A DNA stretch of 64,000 nt, from contig NZ_CP157743.1 of assembly GCF_030717995.2 (NCBI RefSeq), forward strand, positions 2,940,501 to 3,004,500. The letters are read 5' to 3'. The stretch comes from Methylomarinum sp. Ch1-1 (GTDB lineage: Bacteria > Pseudomonadota > Gammaproteobacteria > Methylococcales > Methylomonadaceae). Below, in pieces: positions 56,840 to 64,000 of this stretch. The notes under the pieces were generated by a model. It did no database searches and was not told where the DNA came from. It worked only from the letters and a program-made list of their open reading frames with translations. Each line of letters begins with the position of its first letter. The stretch's first letter is position 1. The position numbers were made by a program, and so were the translations under genes.

Positions 56840-56850
56840 TAGCAAATAAC

Positions 56851-59064
56851 ATGACAAATTCTCAGTTATTAAAAGATCAGCTAAACGCGGCTTTGACCGC
56901 CAAGGGCCCTGGCTATCAACCCAGAACACGTCATTTACAGGAAGATGGCCGGCCGATTTATACCAACCGTCTGATATTGGAGGATTCGCCTTACCTATTA
57001 CAGCATGCGCATAATCCGGTCGATTGGTATGCCTGGGGAGAAGAAGCATTTACGGCAGCCAGGGAACAGGATAAACCGATATTTCTGTCGATAGGCTACG
57101 CCACCTGTCACTGGTGTCATGTGATGGAAGAACAAAGCTTTGAAAGCACCACCGTCGCCAAACTATTAAACGAACATTTTATCTGCATCAAGGTGGACAG
57201 AGAGCAGCACCCCGATATCGATGCCACCTATATGACCGCCGTCACCCTTTTTACCGGGCACGGCGGTTGGCCGATGTCCTCTTTTTTGTGTCCCGATGGC
57301 CGCCCCTTTTATGCCGGCACTTATTATCCTCAGACCAGTTTCATCGATTTACTGACTCAAATAGGAAGGGCCTGGCATCAACAACGGGATGTCTTGTTCA
57401 TCCAGGCCGAACAACTCGCCGATGCAGTAGAACAAACGACATCGAATCAGGCGCAGCTCGCCGAGCTGGAAAAAAACATCATGCAGTCAGCCCTCGACAA
57501 TATTTTACAAAACTACGATGATCGTTATGGCGGCTTCAGCGGCGCCCCTAAATTTCCTCATGAACCCTTGTTGTTATTGTTACTTCATTCATTGCAGCGA
57601 AAGCCCAATGGTCAGTTATTGGTGGCGCTGGAACATACCTTGGAAGCCATGGCGCAGGGAGGGATTTATGATCAAATTTGTGGCGGTTTTCACCGTTATG
57701 CGGTCGATAATCATTGGCTGGTGCCGCATTTTGAAAAAATGCTCTATAACCAAGCCTATCTATCCCGCGTGTATTTGCAGACATTTAGCTTAACCGGCAA
57801 TCCGCTGCATGTTCGCATCGCCCGACAGACATTGGATTATGTGCTCAGGAACATGCGCGACGAAAGAGGCCTGTTTTATTCGGCGACAGACGCCGACAGC
57901 GAAGGGCATGAGGGAACTTATTTCGTCTGGAGCATCGATGAAATCAAAAAAGCCTTAAGTGAAGACGAAGCACAGCTCGTCATCGATTTATATGGTGTCA
58001 GCGAAAAAGGCAATTTTGAAGGCAAGAATATCCTGTATCTCCCCCGCTCTTTGCCCAGTGTCGCAGAGGAAAAACAACAATCCCTAAGCGATTTGACGCA
58101 ACGTCTCGATCCCATTCTGGACCGCCTACGGCAGACTCGTGAGCAACGAATTCCACCATTGACCGATGAAAAAATTTTGGCCTCATGGAACGGCATGATG
58201 ATCACTGCGCTAGCCGAAGCCGGACAACTCTTGCATGATCCGGCTTATCTTGAAGCCGCCGAACGAGCGGCGAGCGCATTATGGCGACACCAACGTGATG
58301 GCCGGCAGTTATGGCGCGTCAACCTGCAAGGAAAGACTTCGGTCGCGGCCAGACAGGATGATTACGCGCACCTGGTCGAAGCATTATTACTGTTATACGA
58401 CGTCACCGATAATAGTGTTTATTTGAGTCGAGCACAGCAACTAGTCGACGAGATGCTCGATAAATTCCTCGATGCTTCGACAGGCGCTTTAAATATGGGT
58501 AACGAGCGATTGTTATTTACCCAGCCGAAAGACAGTTACGACGGTGCCCTGCCCTCCGGCAATGCCGTTGCTGTTCGTGTGTTAAGTAGATTATACAGGC
58601 GGAGCGGAAACAGTGCGTACCGGCAACAAGCCAGCAATATACTACGATGTTACGCCAGTCAGATCAACAGACAACCAGTCGCTTATGCCTACATGTTGGC
58701 GCAAATGGACGAATTACAGCATGGAGAAATCGGCGGTTATCAATATGCCGGCGATGGTGCGATCAAAGTAACGGCATCCGCCTCGCGTGAGACCAAAACC
58801 CAGATCCGTCTAACCGTCTACTGGCGATTCAACGAAGGCTGGCATCTGAATCAGGCCGCGAAGTACGGTTTATTAAACCAGTCGGCGTTTGAACTGAGGC
58901 AAGTGATTGCCAAAAACGAACATGAATCCGCACTTGAAATCGACATTGCCGATCAAAACATTCAAGAACCACTCAAGTTGTTGCTGACGGTACAAGCGTG
59001 TAACGCGCAGCGCTGTTTACCCGAACAACAGCTGTGCCTGCATATCGGCTTGCCTAGCCTTTGA
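56851..59064 (+). CDS. Thioredoxin-domain DUF255 protein (YyaL/SPATA20-like)
   Basis: The 737-residue protein begins with a DUF255 thioredoxin-like domain: [37 protein letters not shown] with the CxxC site, and [11 protein letters not shown]. An (alpha/alpha)6-type domain follows ([45 protein letters not shown]). An extra ~90-residue C-terminal part ([20 protein letters not shown]...[17 protein letters not shown]) resembles the DsbD N-terminal (alpha) domain. The family is thought to act in redox or sugar metabolism but is unassigned. The IS5 element at 55988-56839 now precedes it, and no ribosome site is visible in the 11-base gap. Confidence 0.88.
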   Translation: MTNSQLLKDQLNAALTAKGPGYQPRTRHLQEDGRPIYTNRLILEDSPYLLQHAHNPVDWYAWGEEAFTAAREQDKPIFLSIGYATCHWCHVMEEQSFESTTVAKLLNEHFICIKVDREQHPDIDATYMTAVTLFTGHGGWPMSSFLCPDGRPFYAGTYYPQTSFIDLLTQIGRAWHQQRDVLFIQAEQLADAVEQTTSNQAQLAELEKNIMQSALDNILQNYDDRYGGFSGAPKFPHEPLLLLLLHSLQRKPNGQLLVALEHTLEAMAQGGIYDQICGGFHRYAVDNHWLVPHFEKMLYNQAYLSRVYLQTFSLTGNPLHVRIARQTLDYVLRNMRDERGLFYSATDADSEGHEGTYFVWSIDEIKKALSEDEAQLVIDLYGVSEKGNFEGKNILYLPRSLPSVAEEKQQSLSDLTQRLDPILDRLRQTREQRIPPLTDEKILASWNGMMITALAEAGQLLHDPAYLEAAERAASALWRHQRDGRQLWRVNLQGKTSVAARQDDYAHLVEALLLLYDVTDNSVYLSRAQQLVDEMLDKFLDASTGALNMGNERLLFTQPKDSYDGALPSGNAVAVRVLSRLYRRSGNSAYRQQASNILRCYASQINRQPVAYAYMLAQMDELQHGEIGGYQYAGDGAIKVTASASRETKTQIRLTVYWRFNEGWHLNQAAKYGLLNQSAFELRQVIAKNEHESALEIDIADQNIQEPLKLLLTVQACNAQRCLPEQQLCLHIGLPSL

Positions 59065-59156
59065 ACATGGCTTTAGGCGGGAACAAGCTTCCGCGGTTCC
59101 CGCCCATTCCATGCGCTTTCATCAGAAATATAGTATCGATGGGTCGAATGAAGCTT

Positions 59157-59181
59157 TTCGCGCCGAGGGCGGTGCTCCCAC
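59157..59181 (+). repeat. Interspersed palindromic repeat arm
   Basis: The sequence TTCGCGCCGAGGGCGG followed by GCTCC matches the reverse complement of 40037-40061 at all but about two positions. It lies in the short gap between the thioredoxin-like gene and the autotransporter. Confidence 0.5.
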
Positions 59182-59255
59182 GGCATTGTACTTCGCAGAG
59201 GTGGAAAAAGATTTGGCGGATCGCTGCGCTTGATCCTCCCTACACGCTACAGGCT

Positions 59256-60470
59256 CTAAAGTTCCAAACGCACACCCATCGACAAGGAATCGCTGGTGAT
59301 GCTGTTTAGATCCAGCAGTTTTTCATACATGACAAAAGCCGAAACGCCACGGGCAAACTGGGCGGATAATCCGGCATTGATGGTGGCGTAATCCCTGTCC
59401 CTGGCGCTGTTGCGGATGCTGAATCCGCCGGTGCCGTCCGGCGCATTGATAAAACGCACGTTGACGCTCTGAGAATTGTTGGAAAATTCGTGAACGTATT
59501 CGGCCGCCAGCGTCGGCATCAATACACCCCAAGACTGGCTCCAAGCATAGCTGACCTGAGCGCCAAAGTTGCCGGTAATCGATTCATATTCCTGGTCTCC
59601 AATCGCCACGCCTAAGGTGCCGCCGGCAGCACTTGGATTCGACAGCGATTCCGTATAGCCATCGAGCTGAATGCTGCGATACATCCAGCGAGCGGTTGGT
59701 GTAATGGTCCAACCATCGACAAAGAAATTGTAGCCGGTGACCACACCCGCCGAAAACGTATCGGAGTCGACATCGGCTGAAGCGACTTGGCTGACGCTTC
59801 CATAAGCAATATTCCGAGTCGTCCTATGGCGCTGGTCGGCATAAGCGAAAGTGCCGTCGATGAAAAAACTATCATTCAGATAATAGGAACCATAGATCGA
59901 AAAGGCATAACCGTCGGTATCGATCTCCCCTGCCCCTTGATTTAGCGTGGTGTCGGAACTGAGGTAACTGCTGGTCAAACCGGCAATAAAATTATCGTTG
60001 AAACGATAATCGGCCCCGATCATGACTTTCGAATCAAACAGATCGAATCCCGGATTTAAACTCTGGCGATTATATTCTTGCCAAGACGTATGACCATTGG
60101 TATAGATGTCGAAGCGGCTGGCAATAGAGTCCGCGCTGGCTCCGCCACCGATCGGCCGACTGCCGAACTGCCGTAACAAGTCCATCCGGTTGAAGTTGTC
60201 ATTGATGGCGCTGCTGGTCACATTGGTGTTGTTCGCGAAAATTTCATCCGGAGTCAGTGCCGACAAAGACTCTTCGGAAGACTGCAAAGCATCAAGGCAA
60301 TCATTGAAAAAAGAAGTAGAAGTTTCCGATGAAGATCGACATGCGGTAAACAAAGCCTCATATAATGCATCGGTATTAACAGCCGGTTGTTCGGCATAGA
60401 TCGGCTTAACAACCGTTAAAGCCAACAACAAGAACAGACTTTTAGTAACGAAAAAATGAAAATATTTCAT
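59256..60470 (-). CDS. Outer-membrane autotransporter-barrel protein
   Basis: The 404-residue protein has a signal peptide (FFVTKSLFLLLALTVVKPIYA). A short ~110-residue passenger with two Cys (FTACRSSSETSTSFFNDCLD) follows. A ~280-residue autotransporter beta barrel starts near SWQEYNRQSLNPGFDLFDSK (GADYRFNDNFIAGLTSSYLS, IYGSYYLNDSFFIDGTFAYA, TPTARWMYRSIQLDGYTES) and ends with the C-terminal signature SMGVRLEL. No large adhesive domain or protease motif is seen, so the passenger is vestigial or structural. It stands alone. Confidence 0.85.
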   Translation of the reverse strand: MKYFHFFVTKSLFLLLALTVVKPIYAEQPAVNTDALYEALFTACRSSSETSTSFFNDCLDALQSSEESLSALTPDEIFANNTNVTSSAINDNFNRMDLLRQFGSRPIGGGASADSIASRFDIYTNGHTSWQEYNRQSLNPGFDLFDSKVMIGADYRFNDNFIAGLTSSYLSSDTTLNQGAGEIDTDGYAFSIYGSYYLNDSFFIDGTFAYADQRHRTTRNIAYGSVSQVASADVDSDTFSAGVVTGYNFFVDGWTITPTARWMYRSIQLDGYTESLSNPSAAGGTLGVAIGDQEYESITGNFGAQVSYAWSQSWGVLMPTLAAEYVHEFSNNSQSVNVRFINAPDGTGGFSIRNSARDRDYATINAGLSAQFARGVSAFVMYEKLLDLNSITSDSLSMGVRLEL

Positions 60471-60673
60471 GTTTTCTCCAGGGATTAAGGGGATGGGTCA
60501 AGCAATCGCTTGAAAGTTCAGCAGCGCTTATTTTTTTAAAACAAGCTTAGCATCTAATTAAAAAATGTGAACAGCTTCAAGTTTTTTTTCGATTGAAGGC
60601 TGAGTATTACCGTCCTGCCGCTTGATTCAACCGCTCCCGCTAATTCACCCACTGACCAATTAAATTTTATTGA

Positions 60674-60907
60674 TTACCTTTTCAAATTATCCAGACTAAA
60701 TCCATCCAGATACAAGATCAATACCCCCAAGGTGATAGAAACCAGATAACTAAGAGCTGGCGAACCTGGAAATAAATAAATATCGAGTAATCCCCATACG
60801 CCGCGCCAAAACATGATGATCGCAACAACTACAATGATGGCATTTGCATTGGGATATTTGTCCTTGAAATTCGTGATGACGGGGTTTTCTTTAATCTTTT
60901 TAATCAT
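60674..60907 (-). CDS. Two-helix small membrane protein
   Basis: The 77-residue protein has two hydrophobic segments (IIVVVAIIMFWRGVWGLLDIYLF and ALSYLVSITLGVLILYLD, given in part) between charged ends. The length and pattern resemble small uncharacterised membrane proteins of marine and aquatic gammaproteobacteria. Function unknown. Confidence 0.6.
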   Translation of the reverse strand: MIKKIKENPVITNFKDKYPNANAIIVVVAIIMFWRGVWGLLDIYLFPGSPALSYLVSITLGVLILYLDGFSLDNLKR

Positions 60908-61171
60908 TTTTATTATTGTACAGATGGAACGATAAAGTTAATACATTTGATAATATCATAGGGCGCACAAAGCTAGCAGACCCACTGTGGCTTTGCAAAG
61001 TACTAATTAAAACGGCATTTTCTGAGCTTAAATCATTACAGGCTAAGTCCTTTATGTAGGAAGTAGCGAACAACGTGAGGTGCATCGATCGCGACTGTTT
61101 CGCTAGTCTTATGCAAGTGAGCCGGAAGGAACAAAGCGGAATCCAGCATAGTAAAGAGCCCCCGGATGCAA

Positions 61172-61482
61172 CCGCTGAAAATCTTGGAAACGGAGCGCCA
61201 GCGAAGTGAAGATTTTTAGTCCCCGATAGGCGTAGGGCCGATTGTTTTGTCGGAATCGAAGCGAGAGCGAAGGTGGAGACAAAATAAAAGGTCTCCCGAA
61301 ACGCCGTCAAGTCATTTGTGGGAGTGCGACGGAGCCAGCATCGAGTTTACGATGATATGGCGGAGTGGCACGGACGCAGGACGAATCGGGGCCGCCGGAG
61401 GCAATAATCGCCACGTAATTTCTGCCGCTTGCTTGGGCTGGGATGCCCAAAACAAGCTTTCGCAGAAATAGTGGCGCGCTAG
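61172..61482 (+). repeat. 311-bp structured repeat, copy 2 (uninterrupted)
   Basis: It matches 27303-27400 joined to 29436-29648, apparently base for base. The group II intron junction corresponds to the point between 61269 and 61270. A 75-codon open frame (61247-61471) exists but lacks a plausible start. Its 3' half forms a long imperfect stem, so a structured RNA or mobile-element origin is more likely than a protein. Confidence 0.85.
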
Positions 61483-61527
61483 TAAATTATTTCAACGAAG
61501 TGCATTGAAATATTGAATGCTGGGGCA

Positions 61528-62211
61528 CTAACAACTGCCTTCGGTCTTCACCCAATGCAACCGTTGCCAAACCTGTAGCAAATGCGAGTATGGAGGGGCG
61601 ACGATAAACAACGCAACGACCGAAATGAATAACAAAACGGATGCCGTCATATTCTTGTAACTGAACAGCTTAAAGGCCGTGCCGAAGGATTTTTTCATTC
61701 TACCGTTTGCCAAGTCCACGCTAAAAAGCTCATCAAGGCATAAGTGGACAACAAAGCCGATGACAAGAAACAAACCGTTGAGCCACGACTGCAATATATT
61801 CCAGCCCAAAATATAATGACTGCCACAGGTCGTAAGCAAGCCGAAAAAAAACGCGGCTAACAAAGAATGAAAAACGCCTCTATGCACGGTCAGTTTCTGA
61901 AATAGAAAAAAAACCGGATAGCGTACGACAAAAAATGTGACGACAGCCAATAACATCAGGCGCTGAGGAGCCATCAAATTCTCGAATACGACCCATGCGC
62001 CTGCACTGCTCAGTCCGGCCAATAACATGAACAATCTTTTAACCGGAGTGGAATTATCGGCATCAATATCGGGCAACATTCCACCGATCACACCTATGAA
62101 AATATACCAAGGCGCGTCTATCAGCTCGATCAGTCCGAGATTAGCCGCCGTAGTCGCTGCAGCCGTGCTCGCGGTAGTCGCCACCCCCACATGCGTATTG
62201 AAGTTCGCCAT
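61528..62211 (-). CDS. YdjM-like membrane-bound metal-dependent hydrolase
   Basis: The 227-residue protein has several membrane segments with the YdjM/DUF457 pattern: MANFNTHVGVA at the start, GGMLPDIDADNSTPVKR, LTVHRGVFHSLLAA and GFVVHLCLDELFSVD. The Asp/His residues are the presumed metal ligands. E. coli YdjM is an SOS-regulated inner-membrane protein; regulation here was not identified. The start MANFNTH is preferred over MDVFRRMANF. Confidence 0.85.
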   Translation of the reverse strand: MANFNTHVGVATTASTAAATTAANLGLIELIDAPWYIFIGVIGGMLPDIDADNSTPVKRLFMLLAGLSSAGAWVVFENLMAPQRLMLLAVVTFFVVRYPVFFLFQKLTVHRGVFHSLLAAFFFGLLTTCGSHYILGWNILQSWLNGLFLVIGFVVHLCLDELFSVDLANGRMKKSFGTAFKLFSYKNMTASVLLFISVVALFIVAPPYSHLLQVWQRLHWVKTEGSC

Positions 62212-62317
62212 CCGTCTGAAAACATCCATTAACTATCATTAGAAATGCCCTATTGTACCTTAGTCAGACGATTAATGAAGCCATATTTATCAAAAAAAAC
62301 AATGGGATAGTTAATAT

Positions 62318-62660
62318 ATCTAGAAGAGTTTGGCGCATACGCGATGGGATTGTAAATACCACATTGTATTTATTCCGAAGAAAAGTAAGAAAGTTATCTA
62401 TGGCGGCTTAAGAAGATATCTGGGTGATATTCTGCATGAACTGGCTAAGCAAAAAGGCATTGAAGTTTTAGAAGGCCATTTTGAGAGCCCCCCCTGTTCA
62501 TATTTGTTTAAGTATTCCGACCAACATTGCTGTATCAAGCTCAGTTGGCTATTAGCGCAATAGCGATTATAAGAAAATTCAGAGGGAGACAAAGAAATTT
62601 CAACGGGGAACACTTATGGACACGGGAGTATTTCGCTTCAACTGTAAGCTTGGATGAAGT
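62318..62660 (+). pseudogene. IS200-family TnpA relic
   Basis: The frame SLAHTRWDCKYHIVFIPKKS then GGLRRYLGDILHELAKQKGI and EVLEGH is the N-terminal half of IS200 Y1 transposase. The HUH segment (usually HVHMLISIP) is frameshifted near 62490 (VHICLSIP in another frame). A YIKGKSAI-like region is lost, and RNFNGEHLWTREYFASTV appears in another frame near 62590-62640. The catalytic Tyr region is absent. It is dead. Confidence 0.8.
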
Positions 62661-63003
62661 CGTTGCAGGAGCATCGCTTTAGTTAATAGTACCTAAAAAA
62701 ATGCCAGCCCTATCCTTAATTGATTTATAGGTTAAATTTTCGAGATGCTTATGTTACCAGTCTATGCTTCGGGGTCATATAATTTATCACCATTTATTAG
62801 AATATAGTATAAATATGCTATATAGTGCCTGACCGAAAATTGATTATCCCTAAAATAATCAATGGGATATAATGAATTCCGGGAAATGAGTTTGCAGCCC
62901 AAAATCACGATTGTTGCGTTGCTCAATCCGTAAGGTACTGATTTTGGGTGAGCGCCGCCATAAAAATTTACGAAAACCAGAAATCTTCGTCCGTTGAAAT
63001 CCT
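62661..63003. other. Intergenic region, likely left end of the ISNCY element
   Basis: AT-rich sequence with an inverted pair CCCAAAATCA (62898-62907) and TGATTTTGGG (62939-62948) shortly before the transposase start, a possible end structure. No gene seen. Confidence 0.4.
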
Positions 63004-64000
63004 ATGCGCACCGTCAAGAATCCGCAAATGAGCCTCGGTCAGGTCGATATTGCCGACATCGAGATTAACCTCAAATCCAGAGACGACATCCCGCAACTGC
63101 TGCTAGGGTTGCAGTACATCTATACCACGCCCGAACTGCGCGACCGTGTGTTCGCCATCCTCGAGCAGGTTATTCCCTACCGAAGCGGTCAGGGCCTTAG
63201 CGAAGCAGAGCGTCAGCAACCCGCTGACCCAAGGCGCGGTCGGTCCGGCCTGGAACAATGGAAAATTCTAGTGCTGGGCGTTTTGCGTCTGGGCCTGAAT
63301 ACCGACTACGACCGCATCCATGAACTGGCCAACCACCACAATACCATTCGACAGATGCTGGGCCATAGCGACTGGTGTGACGACACGAAGTATTCTCTCC
63401 AGCGCATCAAAGACAATCTAAGGCTGTTCACCCCGGAACTGTTCGATCAAATCAACCAGGAAGTGGTCAGAGCCGGCCATGCCCTGGTAAAAAAAAGCCA
63501 AACGCTGGGCCAACCGTCCGCAGTGACTCGACTGCCGCCGCGACGGTCGACCACAGCGATAAACTGAGAGGGCGGTGCGATTCCTTTGTGGTCGAAACCG
63601 ACGTCCATTTTCCGACCGACATCAACCTGCTGTATGATGCGATCCGCAAAGCTATTGAAGAGAGTCATACGCTGGCGAAACACCATGACCTGCCGGACTG
63701 GCGCCAATACCGGCACAACATCTGGCGACTCAAACAACAGTACCGAAGAGCTCAACAGCTCAAACGCTCCACCAGCCAGGATGAAAACAAACAAGCCGTA
63801 CGGGAACAAGCCATCCAACAGGCTCATCAGACCTACCTGGACCTGGCGAGCGCCTACCTGGGCAAATCCGAGCGCACCTTAAAACAAGCCCTGGACCGTG
63901 GCGCCCTGGCCGATGAAACGCAGCCGTTGCAATCCTACCAGGCCTATGCCCGCCTGCTGCTGGACCAAATTGAGCGCCGCGTCATACGCAGCGAAACCAT
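63004..64000 (+). CDS. ISNCY-type transposase, two frames, open at right edge
   Basis: Frame 1 (63004-63567) reads MRTVKNPQMSLGQVDIADIE, LLLGLQYIYTTPELRDRVFA, WKILVLGVLRLGLNTDYDRI and RQMLGHSDWCDDT, matching ISNCY-type transposases. The conserved continuation CDSFVVETDVHFPTDINLLY (catalytic Asp) is in the -1 frame, which stays open to the window edge. The frames meet at an A8 run (63489-63496) within GTA AAA AAA AGC, where -1 slippage would continue as AAG CCA AAC. The product could therefore arise by programmed frameshifting, or the gene may be mutated. Confidence 0.82.

Noticed and set aside
61247-61471. 75-codon ORF in the 311-bp repeat
   Set aside because: No start with ribosome site, no recognisable domain, and the same sequence forms long stems; more likely non-coding.

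Overview
The window looks like an accessory-rich stretch of a Gram-negative gammaproteobacterial chromosome. Outer-membrane systems (MlaA, Mce, Slp, porin, autotransporter), lipobox signals and CysB/CysPTWA-type sulfate genes support this. The gene mix resembles that of gammaproteobacterial methylotrophs or methanotrophs, but that is inference. A dif-like XerCD site (36061-36088), 25/28 identical to the E. coli dif as I recall it, places the window at or near the replication terminus. That fits the density of insertion sequences and broken genes around it.

Region 1 (1-10117, all minus strand) is a sulfur block. In transcription order it holds yezD, an alginate-export-type porin, sbp, cysT, cysW, cysA, cysB, a cysK remnant, a strong terminator, and then a three-gene family 2A encapsulin operon: epsC, shell protein, and a cysteine desulfurase whose N-terminal cargo domain contains two copies of a ~42-residue repeat. 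The logic runs from sulfate uptake to O-acetylserine, cysteine and an encapsulated desulfurase.

Region 2 (10392-27265) holds a GH63-type glucosidase preceded by a 48-codon citrate-synthase-like N-terminal fragment, an SLC13 permease with RCK_C-like domains, and a complete Mce/Mla-type lipid transport operon convergent with mlaA. It continues with an IS with a 9-bp target duplication, an slp pseudogene carrying a 171-bp MITE, an FMN-binding glutamate-synthase-like protein, a DUF547 protein and an ECF sigma/anti-sigma pair.

Region 3 (27303-37481) is a mobile-element zone. A group II intron (27401-29435) sits inside a 311-bp repeat whose uninterrupted, apparently identical copy lies at 61172-61482. 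IS1595, IS701/IS4-like, IS1182 and IS630 sequences, a Fic protein and a ureG with an internal in-frame deletion follow. Next come two tandem phage-type HTH genes resembling Xer-activation factors, and the dif-like site.

Region 4 (37705-55823) contains two adjacent K+ uptake systems (Ktr and Trk) and a four-gene lipid operon: acyltransferase-hydrolase fusion, thiolase, hydroxyacyl-CoA dehydrogenase/enoyl-CoA hydratase and acyl-CoA dehydrogenase. It also holds two membrane proteins and a diheme cytochrome c peroxidase. Region 5 (55988-64000) has an IS5 element directly in front of a DUF255/SPATA20-like thioredoxin protein, an autotransporter barrel, a YdjM-like membrane protein, an IS200 relic and an ISNCY-type transposase that runs off the right edge and may need a -1 frameshift.
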